Positions 41,251-51,270 are shown, numbered from the stretch's first letter. The stretch: DNA of 64,000 nt from Microcella indica (GCF_013414345.1 NZ_CP058670.1:1922001-1986000); one strand, 5' to 3'. Notes: generated from the sequence alone by a model not told the origin. Translations and numbers: made by a program.

Positions 41251-42579
41251 CTATGCCGGGGTCGCGAGCAGCTCGCGACGCAGCTCGGCCGGCGAGGTCG
41301 GCGCATCCTGCGACACCGCAGGGTGCGCGACGCGGCCCCCGTCGCTGAAGATCGCACCCCAGATCGTGCTCTGCGCCGCCGTCGCGAGCTTGCGCAGCAC
41401 CGAGAGGTCGGTGGGGGTCGTGATGTTGCGCGGCCGCGAGTCGATGACGCACAGCGCCCCGAAGTACCGACCCTGAGGGTCCTGCAGCGGCGTGCCCGCG
41501 TAGTAGCGAATGCCGTCGACATCCGTGACGAGCGGGTTCGCGGCGAAGCGCGGGTCATGCGGAGCATCCGGCACAACAAGCGTCTCCTCGTTGCGCACCG
41601 CGATCGCGCAGAAAGACTGCTCGATCGGTACCCCCTCGAGGTCGATGCCGTAGCGCGCCACGTGCCACTGCTTGTCGGGCCCGAGCACCGTCAGCAGCGC
41701 CGTGGGTACGTTCATCGCCGCCGCCGCCATCGTGACGATCTTGTCGAGCGAGGCCTGCGCGCCGTGCAGCAGCTTCACGAGCTCGGGAGCATCGGCGATG
41801 CCCGACGTCATGCGGTCCACGGCGCGCGTGCGGCGCCGACCCTCGACCGAGTCGTGTGCTGAGTAGGCGAGGTCGAGCGGCGAGGCCAGCTCGTGCGCGA
41901 TGACCGCCGCCCACGCGGCATAGTCGGCCGGGGTGTGCCGACCGGAGGCGCCTTCCGGGCTCGGCACGGCCGGCAGAGGCAGCGTGCGAACGGTGGGCAA
42001 CGGGTCGGCCAACCGGTCGGTGATCTCGTTGAGACGACGCACGAGCACGTCGGCGAACCATCCACCACCGCCCACGAAGGTCGGGATGGTCGTGATCGAG
42101 GTCATCCCGACCATGAGCAGGAGGTTGCCCTGCGCGACCCGATTGCGCCAGATCTCGAGCGCCAGGCGAATGTTGCGCCGCCACACTCGAGGCGACGTCC
42201 CGGCGAGTGCGTCATTGATGCCGACCGTCGTCACGACGGCGTCGTAGTCGCTCAGCCGCGCTCCTCCGATGATGGGCGCGAGATTGGCCGACGTCATCTC
42301 GGAGTTCGCAATGACGTCGACGATCACACCACGCCCCGTCATCGAGCGCAGAGCACGCGCGAGAGAGCCGGCGAGGGCGAGATCGTGGGAGGCGACACCC
42401 CAGCCGACAGCGGGGCCGGAGCCGATGATGAGCACACGGTCGGCGGAGGGTCCGTCAGCGACAGCGTGCGGCGCGCCCGTGGGACGCGGCATCCAGGACA
42501 GATCCTGCTGACGCCACGACGCCCACAGTCGCATGAGCGGCCTGACGAGGAACACTGCAGCGGCGAGTAGTGCCGACAC
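41251..42579 (-). CDS. SGNH-hydrolase-like domain fused to a GAF domain
   Basis: Protein of 442 residues with an N-terminal membrane helix (about 3-18), an SGNH/GDSL-like alpha/beta domain (about 45-235) and a C-terminal GAF domain (about 265-405). In the SGNH part, block I reads IIGSGPAVGWG (Ser54 in place of the usual GDS context), block III is VVTTVGINDAL, and the final Asp-His block is unclear. The GAF part shows EQSFCAIAVRNEETLVVPDA and YYAGTPLQDPQGRYFGALCVID. The combination is uncommon: a ligand-sensing domain on an esterase-like domain. No other partner is nearby. Confidence 0.7.
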   Translation of the reverse strand: MSALLAAAVFLVRPLMRLWASWRQQDLSWMPRPTGAPHAVADGPSADRVLIIGSGPAVGWGVASHDLALAGSLARALRSMTGRGVIVDVIANSEMTSANLAPIIGGARLSDYDAVVTTVGINDALAGTSPRVWRRNIRLALEIWRNRVAQGNLLLMVGMTSITTIPTFVGGGGWFADVLVRRLNEITDRLADPLPTVRTLPLPAVPSPEGASGRHTPADYAAWAAVIAHELASPLDLAYSAHDSVEGRRRTRAVDRMTSGIADAPELVKLLHGAQASLDKIVTMAAAAMNVPTALLTVLGPDKQWHVARYGIDLEGVPIEQSFCAIAVRNEETLVVPDAPHDPRFAANPLVTDVDGIRYYAGTPLQDPQGRYFGALCVIDSRPRNITTPTDLSVLRKLATAAQSTIWGAIFSDGGRVAHPAVSQDAPTSPAELRRELLATPA

Positions 42580-42704
42580 GATGGGCTTCCTTCCAAGCCC
42601 CCCTTCGCTGAGCGAGACTAGGGCGCCCTTTCTGCCCCCGCCATCCCCCGAGCGCGGGAGCCCTGCTCGGGGGACAGACGGATGGGTCTACTGTTCGTTG
42701 CCGC

Positions 42705-45599
42705 CTAGTCGCTCAGAGCGATGGCCCGCTCGATGGCGTCCTGCAGCCGCTCGTCGGCTTCAGCCGCCGCCACGAGATCGTTGGCCGCGTAGGCCGCCTG
42801 GCGGTCCTGGAGCGCCTGGCGGGCGTCCTCGAGCGCGGCCTGCAGGTCGCCCGTGGGCGGTGTGCTCGGCTCGGTCGGCTCCTCGGGCGCCTCGGGGTCG
42901 GTCGGCGCCTCCGGCTCCACCTCGGGCAGCGCGGGGTCGACGTCGCCGTCGCCCGCATCGGCACCCGAGTCGCCGCCGAAGAGCGCGTCGAGAGCCTGGT
43001 CGAGGGTGTCCTCGAAGGCGATCGAGTCACCGAACGACACGAGCACCTTGCGCAGCAGCGGGTAGCTGGTCTCACCCGTCGACTGCACGTAGACCGGCTG
43101 CACGTAGAGGAACCCGCCGCCGACCGGGAGGGTCAGCAGGTTGCCGCGGAGCACCTCGGTCTCGCCGCGCTGCAGGAGCGCGAGCTGGTTCGCGACCTCG
43201 GTGTCGGAGTTGAACTGGTTCTGCACCTGACCGGGGCCCGGAATCGTCTGCGAGGGCAGGGTCAGCAACGTGAGCTTGCCGTAGTCGTCACCGGGGTCGG
43301 AGTTCGCGGCGAGATAGCCGGTCAGCACATTGCGCTCGTTGTCGCTCGCGGTGCGCGGGATGAAGGTCGAGTACAGCGTGAAGCCGGGCTCGTCCTCCCC
43401 GGGAACCTGCATCGTGAGGTAGTACGGCGGCTGCGTCGTCGGCGCGGCGGCAGACGAGATCGGGTCGTTCGGGGTGACCCACTCGTCGTCCGTCGAGAAG
43501 AACGAGCCAGGGTCGGTCACGTGGTAGGCGCCGAGGATGTTGCGCTGCACCTTGAACAGGTCGGAGGGGTAGCGCACGTGGTCGAGCAGCTGCTGGCTCA
43601 TGTCGTCGACCGAGCGCAGAGTCGTCGGGAAGACCTTCTGCCAGGTCTTCAGAATCGGGTCCTCCTCGTCCCAGGCGTAGAGCGTCACCTCGCCGTCGTA
43701 CGCGTTGACGGTGGCCTTGACCGAGTTGCGGATGTAGTTGATGTCGTCGACCGGGAACTGCGGCGACGGCGTGTACGTGTCGGCGACGGCGGCCGAGAGC
43801 GGCACCGAGGTCGAGTACGGGTAGCTCGACGTCGTCGTGTAGCCGTCGACGATCCAGACGATCTCGCCGTCCACGACCGCCGGGTAGGGGTCAGAGTCGA
43901 GTCGCAGGTACGGGGCGGCCTTCTGCACCCGGTCGAGCGGGTTGCGGTCATAGAGGATCTGCGAGTCATCGGTCACCGCCTCGGAGAGGAAGATCTGCTC
44001 AGACTGGAACTTGATCGCGTACAGCAGGCGCTTGAACACGTTGTCGAGCGCGGGCCCGCCCTCACCCTCGAAGGTGTACGTCGCGTTGCCCGCGGCATCC
44101 TCGCCCGCCCCGTCGGAGGGGAAGTCGAGCTCGAGGTTCTCGCCGCCGCCGACGATGGAGTACAGGGGCGAGAACTCGCCGAAGTAGACACGCGGCTCGT
44201 ACTCGCCGAGCGCCTCGGTGAGCGCGCCGTCGACAGGGATGCCCGACTCGAGGAAGAGCGGCTGGCCGTCGTCGGCGCGCTGGTTGCCGTAGGCCGCGAC
44301 GACGCCGTAGCCGTGGGTGAACACGATGGTGTTGTTGTACCAGTTCTGCGAGGTCTGCCCGTCGGGGTTGAGCTCGCGCAGGGAGAGCACCGTGTCTTGC
44401 GTCTGGCCGCCGATCTCGTAGCGGTCGACGTCGAGGAACTCGGGGAACTGGTAGTACTGGCGGAACTGCTCGAGCTGGGCGAAGGCTTCGGTGACGAGAG
44501 CCGGGTCGATGAGGCGGATGTTCGCGGTCGTCTCCGCATCCTCGCGCAGAGCGCCCTCGGTCGCGTCCGTTTTCGCGTCGTAGGAGATCTCGACGAGCTC
44601 GTCGACACCGTAGGCCGCTCGAGTGGCGTCGATGTTGCGCTCGATGAACGGCGCCTCGATCGTGCGCGCGCTCGGGTCGACCTGGAAGCGCTGCACGATC
44701 CACGGGTAGACGCTGCCGATGAGCAGACCGCTCACGAGCAGCAGGGCCGTGCCGACGATCGGCAGGCGCCAGCGCCCGACGATCGCCGTGATGATGAAGA
44801 GCACGGCGACGAGCGCCGCGATGCCGGCGAGGATCGCCCTGCTGGGAATGGTCGCGTTGACCTCGGCGAAACCAGCACCAGCGGGCAGGAAGCCCTCGCT
44901 CGGCGCGATGACGGCCGCGTACTGGTCGAACCAGATGCTCACGCCCTGGAGCGCGATGTAGACGGCACCCGTGATCGCGAGCTGGATGCGCGCGGTGCGG
45001 GAGATGCGGATCTCACGGCCGTTGACGCGCAGTGCGCCGTACAGGTAGCTCGTCGCGAGGGCCGCGAGCAGCGAGAGCAGCACGGCGGCGGAGGCGAAGG
45101 CGATGATGCCGCGGTAGAAGGGCAGCTCGTAGACGAAGAAGCCGATGTCGAAGCCGAACTGAGCGTCGGTCGTGCCGAAGGGCGTCCGGTTGAAGAACTG
45201 CAGCACCTGGGTCCATTGCGCCGAGGTCGTGACGCCCGCGAAGAGGCCGAGCACGGCGGGGATGCCGATCATGGCGGCGCGGCGCAGAGGCTCGATGGCC
45301 TCCTGGTAGCGGTCGAGCTGCGAGTTGAGCTTGGCGTAGACCGGCCGGGAGCGGTAGGCGATCTGCAGGCTCGCCCACACGGGCAGGAACATGCCCACGA
45401 ATCCGACGAGGAACATGACGCCCGTGGCGATCCACTGCGTCGCGAGCACGGGCAGGTACCCGAGCTGGTCGAACCAGAGGATGTCGGTGTAGACGTTCGC
45501 GAAGACGAAGAACAGCGCCACGAGAACACCCACGACGATGGCCGTGATGATGAGGGCTGAGCGCGATCGGTTGGTCGGCTGCGAGGTGGTGGTCGACAC
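42705..45599 (-). CDS. UPF0182 family membrane protein
   Basis: Conserved actinobacterial protein of 964 residues. About seven N-terminal helices (20-310) are followed by a large extracytoplasmic domain with the family phrases DILWFDQLGY, NNTIVFTHGYGVVAAYGN and PGEDEPGFTLYSTFIP. The C-terminus is a Glu/Pro-rich linker plus a helical segment of about 50 residues. Function unknown. GTG start at 45599 has AGGAG upstream. The 122-bp gap to smc contains no gene or obvious structure. Confidence 0.9.
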   Translation of the reverse strand: MSTTTSQPTNRSRSALIITAIVVGVLVALFFVFANVYTDILWFDQLGYLPVLATQWIATGVMFLVGFVGMFLPVWASLQIAYRSRPVYAKLNSQLDRYQEAIEPLRRAAMIGIPAVLGLFAGVTTSAQWTQVLQFFNRTPFGTTDAQFGFDIGFFVYELPFYRGIIAFASAAVLLSLLAALATSYLYGALRVNGREIRISRTARIQLAITGAVYIALQGVSIWFDQYAAVIAPSEGFLPAGAGFAEVNATIPSRAILAGIAALVAVLFIITAIVGRWRLPIVGTALLLVSGLLIGSVYPWIVQRFQVDPSARTIEAPFIERNIDATRAAYGVDELVEISYDAKTDATEGALREDAETTANIRLIDPALVTEAFAQLEQFRQYYQFPEFLDVDRYEIGGQTQDTVLSLRELNPDGQTSQNWYNNTIVFTHGYGVVAAYGNQRADDGQPLFLESGIPVDGALTEALGEYEPRVYFGEFSPLYSIVGGGENLELDFPSDGAGEDAAGNATYTFEGEGGPALDNVFKRLLYAIKFQSEQIFLSEAVTDDSQILYDRNPLDRVQKAAPYLRLDSDPYPAVVDGEIVWIVDGYTTTSSYPYSTSVPLSAAVADTYTPSPQFPVDDINYIRNSVKATVNAYDGEVTLYAWDEEDPILKTWQKVFPTTLRSVDDMSQQLLDHVRYPSDLFKVQRNILGAYHVTDPGSFFSTDDEWVTPNDPISSAAAPTTQPPYYLTMQVPGEDEPGFTLYSTFIPRTASDNERNVLTGYLAANSDPGDDYGKLTLLTLPSQTIPGPGQVQNQFNSDTEVANQLALLQRGETEVLRGNLLTLPVGGGFLYVQPVYVQSTGETSYPLLRKVLVSFGDSIAFEDTLDQALDALFGGDSGADAGDGDVDPALPEVEPEAPTDPEAPEEPTEPSTPPTGDLQAALEDARQALQDRQAAYAANDLVAAAEADERLQDAIERAIALSD

Positions 45600-45721
45600 T
45601 GAAATGGCTCCTGAGGTCGTCGGGCGAACTTCCCCAGACTAGCGGGCCGTGCCTGGCATCGGGCCGGTCGCACCCCTAACGTTCGCCGCGAGCGCAGTCG
45701 TCGACGCGGACTGCGTCGGGC

Positions 45722-48700
45722 TCAGCTGGCGAGCTCGTCCGGATTCTGCACGCGCTGCCCGACGACGGCGCTCACGCCGTCCTGCCTCATGCTGACCCCG
45801 TAGAGGGCATCCGCGATCTCCATCGTGCGCTTCTGGTGCGTGATGATGATGAGCTGGGATGCCGCTCTCAAGTCGCGGAAGATCGTGAGAAGGCGGCCGA
45901 GGTTGGCGTCGTCGAGCGCTGCCTCCACCTCGTCCATGATGTAGAACGGGCTCGGCCGGGCCTTGAAGATCGCGATGAGGAGGGCGACCGCGGCGAGGGA
46001 CCGCTCGCCGCCGCTCAGGAGGCTCAGCCGCTCGATCTTCTTGCCTGCGGGTTTGACGGTCACCTCGATGCCCGTCGTGAGCATGCTCTCCGGGTCGGTG
46101 AGGTGCAGGCTGCCCGTGCCGCCGGGGAACAGGATCGGGAACACCGTGTCGAAGGCGGCCTGCGTGTCGGCGAACGCGGACGAGAAGATGTGCTGCATCG
46201 TCTCGTCGAGCTCGTCGATGATCGTCAGCAGGTCGCGGCGGGTGTTCGCGAGGTCGGTGAGCTGCTCGGTGAGGAACTTGTGCCGCTGCTCGAGCGCGGC
46301 GAACTCCTCGAGGGCGAGCGGGTTCACCCGGCCGAGCTGGCCGAGCTTGCGCTCCGCTCGCGCGAGCCGCGTCTGCTGCTCGGCGCGGTCGAACGGCTTG
46401 CCGCTCGGTTCTGCCGTTCGGAACTCAGGCTGTGCGTGCTCAGGTGCGTGCGAACCGGGCACATCGGTCGCTTCTGCCTGAGTCGCGAACGCGCGCGCGG
46501 CGGCGTCGGCGACGAGTGCGGCGGTGCGGGCCGCGTCGTCGTCAGTGGTCGGGTCGGGCTCGGGCTCGCGGCCGACCTCGGGCGCATCGGGATCGGGGTC
46601 GACGCGCGCGGCAGCCTGCGCAGCGATCGCATCGGCCGCCGCTCGGGCGGCCGCGGTGAGGGCATCGTCGTCCGGCACGGGCACGTGCGGGCCGTACTCG
46701 TCGACGAGGACCTCCTCGACGAGCCCGAGCTCCTCCCCCGCGCGTTCGAGCAGCTGGCCCAGGTGCAGCTTCTTCTCGTAGATCTGCAGCTCGAGACCGT
46801 GCACGTTCTCGGTGATGCCCGCGAGCCGCTCGCGCAGAGCGGACTCGCTGCGGCGCAGCTCGAGAAGCTCCTCGTTCTGCGCGGTGCGCTGCGCCTCCGC
46901 CTGGGCGAGCGAGACGCGCGCCTCGGCGACCGACGCGTCGACGGCCGCGAGCACGGCGGGCAGGGACGCGGCGACGCGCGTCGCGCGCTCGACCTGGCGC
47001 TGCCGCAGTACAGCGCGGCGGGCGGCCTCATCGGCGGCGGCACGCTCGGCCTGGCGGCGGCGCTCGAGCTGCTCGGCACCGTCGCGTGCGGCGCGCACCC
47101 GCTCGCGCGCCGTCTCGAGCTCGATGCGCCGCTCCAGCTCAGCCGCACGCGCGGCCTCGAGGTCGCTCAGCAGCTGGTCGCGGGCGGAGGCATCGAGCAT
47201 GGGGCGCGGGCGACCCGCGAAGTCGGCGTGCTCCGCCTCAGACCGCTCGACCGCGCGCTCCGCCTCGACGACGGACTCCTGGGCGCGCTCGAGGGCGCTC
47301 GTGAGGCGCGCGGCCTCCGCCTCGGCGGCCTCCGCCTGCGCTCGGGCCCGGGAGACCTGCTCGCTGCGAGCCGCGCGCTGAGCATCCTGATCGCGCACCG
47401 CGGCGAGCGCCGCGGTGGCCGCCGCCTTCGCCTCGGTGAGCGCGGTGCGCGACGCATCGAGGGCGTACCGCGCGCGCTCGATGCCCGTCGTGACGTCGCT
47501 CAGCCGATCACGGGCGGTGTCGCGCTCGGCAGCGAGCTCGAGTCGACTGCGACCCTCCCCCGACCCGCCGCGCAGCACGGAGCGCGTGAGCACCTCGCCC
47601 TGCCGCGTGACGATGCTCACGCTCGCCGCGCCGTCGCCGCGCTTCTCGAGGGCGGGCCACGCGGCGCGTGCAGCGTCGAGGTCGTCGGCGATGAGGGTGC
47701 GCGCGAGCAGGTCGAGCACACCGGCGGGAGCCGTGACCACGTCGACCGCGGGGGTGAGCCCCGTACCGCCCGCGAGGTCGCTCGTGTCGGAGCCCGCGCT
47801 CGAGAGCTCGGCGAGCACGACCTCTACCCGGCCGGCATCGCTGCCGCGCGCGCTCTCGAGGGCGCGCAGCGCCGCGTCGAGGTCGTCGGCGAGCGCCGCC
47901 TCCGCGAGCGAGCCGAGCGCCGCGGCGATCGCGGCCTCGAACCCGCCTCTCACCTGCAGGTGGTCGGCGACGAGGCCGCGCACGCCGGCCGTGCCGACCA
48001 GGCCGGATGCCCCGTGAGGCGCATCCACCGCCTGCGAGAGCGCGCTGACCCGCGCCGCGAGGGCGTCGCGCTCGCGCTCGAGGGCGTGCAGGGCATCCCG
48101 TTCGCCGTCGATGCGCGCGGTGGTGTCGGTGACCGCGGTGTCGGCGGCCTCGAGGGCGGCGTCGAGCTCGGCGTCGCGCCCGGAGGCCTCCTCGAGGGCG
48201 GGCAGGGCGTCGAGCTCGGCGCGCGTGCTCGACTGGCGCTCGCGCGCCGCCTCGAGGGCCGACTCCTGCCGCAGCAGCTCGCCGCGCGCAGCCGCGAGAG
48301 TGGAGCGCGCGACCTCGACGCGACCGGCGAGGGCGGCGAGCTGCAGGTCGTGCTGCGAGACGAGGGCGCTCTGCGCGGCGATCTCCTCGTCGAGGGCGTC
48401 GAGCGCCGCGCGGGCGGTGGCCGTGCGGGCGGCCGCCTCGCCGACTGTGCGCTCGGCGGCGTCGACCTCGGCGCCGAGGGACTCGGCCTCGGCCCGGGCC
48501 TCCGCCACCTGCGCCGGCGTGATGGTCGACGACAGGCCCGGCAGCTCAGACTGCTGACTGAGCAGGGTGAGCTTCTGCTGGGCGAGCGAGTAGAGGCTGC
48601 GCAGGCGCTCCTGCACCTGCTCGAGCTCGAACGCGAGGCGGCGCGCGCCGTCGACCGCGTCTCCGACCTGCTCCGCTTCGAGACGCTGCACGCGCACGCG

Positions 48701-49495
48701 AGCCTGGTCGAGCTGGCTCTGCAGCACGAGCCGCTCGCTCGAACGCTCCGACTCGGTGCGCTGGTGGTCGGCGAGGCTCTCGCGCAGGGCGACGACCTCG
48801 TCGGCGAGGATTCTGGCCCGGGCATCCCGCACGATCGCGGCGATCGTCTGCGCTTCGCGCGCGATCTCCGCCTGGCGACCCAGTGGCGTCAGCTGGCGGC
48901 GAATCTCGCCGGCGAGGTCGTTCAGACGCGTCAGGTTCGCCTGCATGCCCTCGAGCTTGCGCACCGTCTTCTCCTTGCGACGACGATGCTTGAGGATGCC
49001 CGCTGCCTCCTCGATGAAACCGCGACGCTCCTCGGGGCTCGCGTGCAGCACGGCGTCGAGCTGGCCCTGCCCGACGATCACGTGCATCTCGCGGCCGAGC
49101 CCGCTGTCGCTCAGCAGCTCCTGCACGTCGAGCAGGCGGCAGGCTGTGCCGTTGATCGCGTACTCGCTGCCGCCGTTGCGGAAGAGCGTGCGCGAGATCG
49201 TGACCTCGGCGTACTCAATGGGGAGCATCCCGTCGGAGTTGTCGATCGTCAGCAGCACTTCGGCGCGGCCGAGCGGGCCGCGCGTCGCCGTGCCCGCGAA
49301 GATGACGTCAGACATGGTGCCGCCCCGCAGCGTCTTCGCGCCCTGCTCGCCCATGACCCAGGCGAGGGCGTCGACGACGTTCGACTTGCCCGAGCCGTTG
49401 GGGCCGACCACGCACGTCACGCCCGGCTCGAACTGGAAGGTGGTCGGCTGCGCGAACGACTTGAAGCCCTTGAGGGTGAGCGACTTGAGGTGCAC
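45722..49495 (-). CDS. smc: Chromosome segregation SMC ATPase
   Basis: Condensin subunit that organises and segregates chromosomes with ScpA/ScpB. The 1257 residues show Walker A GPNGSGKSNV (31-40), long coiled coils around a hinge near 500-620, the C-terminal signature RLSLLSGGERSLAAVALL and Walker B FYIMDEVEAALDD. An acidic insertion near residues 970-1040 (EVGREPEPDPTTDDDAAR) is unusual, breaking the second coiled coil near the head. The GTG at 49495 gives the exact family start MHLKSLTLKGFKSF. Confidence 0.96.
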   Translation of the reverse strand: MHLKSLTLKGFKSFAQPTTFQFEPGVTCVVGPNGSGKSNVVDALAWVMGEQGAKTLRGGTMSDVIFAGTATRGPLGRAEVLLTIDNSDGMLPIEYAEVTISRTLFRNGGSEYAINGTACRLLDVQELLSDSGLGREMHVIVGQGQLDAVLHASPEERRGFIEEAAGILKHRRRKEKTVRKLEGMQANLTRLNDLAGEIRRQLTPLGRQAEIAREAQTIAAIVRDARARILADEVVALRESLADHQRTESERSSERLVLQSQLDQARVRVQRLEAEQVGDAVDGARRLAFELEQVQERLRSLYSLAQQKLTLLSQQSELPGLSSTITPAQVAEARAEAESLGAEVDAAERTVGEAAARTATARAALDALDEEIAAQSALVSQHDLQLAALAGRVEVARSTLAAARGELLRQESALEAARERQSSTRAELDALPALEEASGRDAELDAALEAADTAVTDTTARIDGERDALHALERERDALAARVSALSQAVDAPHGASGLVGTAGVRGLVADHLQVRGGFEAAIAAALGSLAEAALADDLDAALRALESARGSDAGRVEVVLAELSSAGSDTSDLAGGTGLTPAVDVVTAPAGVLDLLARTLIADDLDAARAAWPALEKRGDGAASVSIVTRQGEVLTRSVLRGGSGEGRSRLELAAERDTARDRLSDVTTGIERARYALDASRTALTEAKAAATAALAAVRDQDAQRAARSEQVSRARAQAEAAEAEAARLTSALERAQESVVEAERAVERSEAEHADFAGRPRPMLDASARDQLLSDLEAARAAELERRIELETARERVRAARDGAEQLERRRQAERAAADEAARRAVLRQRQVERATRVAASLPAVLAAVDASVAEARVSLAQAEAQRTAQNEELLELRRSESALRERLAGITENVHGLELQIYEKKLHLGQLLERAGEELGLVEEVLVDEYGPHVPVPDDDALTAAARAAADAIAAQAAARVDPDPDAPEVGREPEPDPTTDDDAARTAALVADAAARAFATQAEATDVPGSHAPEHAQPEFRTAEPSGKPFDRAEQQTRLARAERKLGQLGRVNPLALEEFAALEQRHKFLTEQLTDLANTRRDLLTIIDELDETMQHIFSSAFADTQAAFDTVFPILFPGGTGSLHLTDPESMLTTGIEVTVKPAGKKIERLSLLSGGERSLAAVALLIAIFKARPSPFYIMDEVEAALDDANLGRLLTIFRDLRAASQLIIITHQKRTMEIADALYGVSMRQDGVSAVVGQRVQNPDELAS

Positions 49496-49575
49496 GCTGC
49501 CCTCCCTCGGCTGCTGTCGCGCGGGCTGGCGCGCGGACTGATCGGTCAGGGCTACCGTACCGGGTGGCGCGCGCG

Positions 49576-49581
49576 TATTCT
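49576..49581 (+). promoter_or_regulatory. Putative -10 of the double-GNAT gene
   Basis: TATTCT (TAnnnT) 31 bp upstream of the ATG at 49612, in the 116-bp divergent region with smc. A weak minus-strand TACGGT at 49559-49554 could serve smc. No good -35 is seen for either. Confidence 0.35.
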
Positions 49582-49611
49582 GGCGGGCTGGCCTGCGAGC
49601 GAGGAGCCGTC

Positions 49612-50688
49612 ATGGGTGGGGTCGATTTCAGCGAGGTGGTCATCCCCGCGCGGATCGACGCGCCTGACGCGGCCGACTTCGTCGCCGCGATCGGGGTCCG
49701 CAATGCGGTCAACGAGCACGACTCGGGCACGCGCGATGACGTGCGGCCGGCCGAGGAGCTGCTGCCGGGGTGGCGCAAGCAGGAATTCGAACCGATGCGG
49801 ATGCTCGTCGCGAGGCTCGACGGGCGCATCGTGTGCCGGGGCATCGCCGAGTTCCGGCTCGGCGATGCGGCCGACACGGCGTGGCTGCACGTCGAGGTGC
49901 TGCCCGAGGTGCGCGGCCGCGGGCTCGGCCGCGCGATGGCCGAGCGACTCGAGCTCTTGGCGCTCGCCGAGGGTCGCACCAAGGCGATCGTGTACGCACC
50001 GTCGTGGCGGGCCGGCGGCGAGCGCCTGGCGGCTCCGACCGGGTTCGGAGACGTGCCCGCCGACACCCGGGAGACGCGGCTGCTGCTCGCTCTCGGCTAC
50101 CGGCTCGAGCAGGTCGAGCGGGGCAGCCGACTGCCGCTGCCTGTCGACCCCGCCCGAATGGATGCTCTGCTCGAGCAGGCGAGCGCCGCGGCGGGCCCCG
50201 ACTACCGCGTGCACCTCTGGGGCCGGCACACACCCCCCGAGTGGCGGGAGGACATCTGCCGACTGCTCACCCGCATGAGCACCGATGCGCCGACCGCCGG
50301 CCTCGAAGAGCCCGAGGACGAGTGGAAGGTCGAGCGTCTGCTCGCCGACGAGCGCGAGGAGGCGGACAGCCCCCGCACCCCGTTCGTCGCGGCCGTCGAG
50401 CACGTGCCCTCGGGGCGACTCGTCGGCTTCACCGAGCTCGTCGCGCCCGCCGAGCGCGGGCGACCTGTCGACCAGGAGGACACGATCGTGCTCATCGAGC
50501 ACCGCGGGCACCGCCTGGGCATGCTGCTCAAGGCCGCGAACCTCGCGCAGCTCGAGCGACTGCGGCCCGGGCATCCCTCGATCGTGACCTACAACGCGGA
50601 GGAGAACCGGCACATGCTCGCGGTCAACGAGGCCCTCGGGTTCGAGCCCTTCGTGTACGAGGGCGCCTGGCGCAAGGACCTCGCGTAG
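49612..50688 (+). CDS. Double-GNAT-domain acetyltransferase
   Basis: Protein of 358 residues with two tandem GNAT folds. The first contains LHVEVLPEVRGRGLGRAMAE (acetyl-CoA binding R/Q-x-x-G-x-G/A), the second IVLIEHRGHRLGMLLKAAN and ENRHMLAVNEALGFEPF. This architecture resembles mycothiol synthase and related actinobacterial acetyltransferases, but the substrate is not predictable. ATG at 49612 follows GCGAGGAGCC. Divergent from smc. Confidence 0.8.
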   Translation: MGGVDFSEVVIPARIDAPDAADFVAAIGVRNAVNEHDSGTRDDVRPAEELLPGWRKQEFEPMRMLVARLDGRIVCRGIAEFRLGDAADTAWLHVEVLPEVRGRGLGRAMAERLELLALAEGRTKAIVYAPSWRAGGERLAAPTGFGDVPADTRETRLLLALGYRLEQVERGSRLPLPVDPARMDALLEQASAAAGPDYRVHLWGRHTPPEWREDICRLLTRMSTDAPTAGLEEPEDEWKVERLLADEREEADSPRTPFVAAVEHVPSGRLVGFTELVAPAERGRPVDQEDTIVLIEHRGHRLGMLLKAANLAQLERLRPGHPSIVTYNAEENRHMLAVNEALGFEPFVYEGAWRKDLA

Positions 50689-50727
50689 TCAGTCTGGATG
50701 CCGCCCCGTTCACTGGTCTCCTGCCTC

Positions 50728-51270
50728 TCATGGAAGCCTCTGAATCGCCGACCGAAGCGACGCCAGCCTCTGATCACGGTCACCCACAATCTCCGCCACG
50801 TGCGCGCACCCCGTGAGATGACGGTCGTCGGCGAGCTCAAGCAGAGACATGTTCATGGCATCGCGAAGCTCGCGATCCTCATCGTCACCGATCGATATCG
50901 CATCAACCCGGTTCAGGGGCAGCAGCACCAGCAGGTCGACCGTCGTCATGACCAGACGCGTGAGGTCGTATACCCACTCCGTGAGCTCCCGAGGAAGCGT
51001 CGAACGGCCTAGCGTCTCCATGGCGTGGAGGTAGGCAAGAAAATCAAGTGGCCCCCGCTCTGCAAGCAGGTGACCAGTGCTCGGCTCACGCATCCGAGCT
51101 GCGGCGATGCGCAGCTGCTCGATGAACAGCGGGACGCTGGGCTCACCAGCGTCGAGGTCAATGAACTCGTACGGATCGGGCAGGACCTCCCAGTCGGGGT
51201 GCGAAAGAGCGAAGTCGCTGATCAACGTGCTCTTGCCACTGCCATGAGACCCGGAGACGACAACGAGCAT
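50728..51270 (-). CDS. P-loop (AAA) ATPase of unknown role
   Basis: Small nucleotide-binding protein of 180 residues with Walker A GSHGSGKSTL at 7-16, a Walker B-like LLVLLPLNRVD and a thymidylate-kinase-like outline. It looks like AAA/kinase-type proteins that accompany phage or restriction genes. Base composition (more A/T) is unlike the flanking genes, and it breaks the mutM-GNAT neighbourhood, so transfer is likely. ATG at 51270 has GAGGAACC upstream. Confidence 0.7.
   Translation of the reverse strand: MLVVVSGSHGSGKSTLISDFALSHPDWEVLPDPYEFIDLDAGEPSVPLFIEQLRIAAARMREPSTGHLLAERGPLDFLAYLHAMETLGRSTLPRELTEWVYDLTRLVMTTVDLLVLLPLNRVDAISIGDDEDRELRDAMNMSLLELADDRHLTGCAHVAEIVGDRDQRLASLRSAIQRLP

Noticed and set aside
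42145-42165. GCGCCAGATCTCGAG resembling the intergenic repeat
   Set aside because: It is inside the SGNH-GAF gene and lacks the rest of the element.
45836-50278. A 1480-codon open frame on the plus strand
   Set aside because: It is antisense to smc and consists of Arg/Gly/Glu-rich low-complexity sequence with no domain; long antisense frames are expected at this G+C level.
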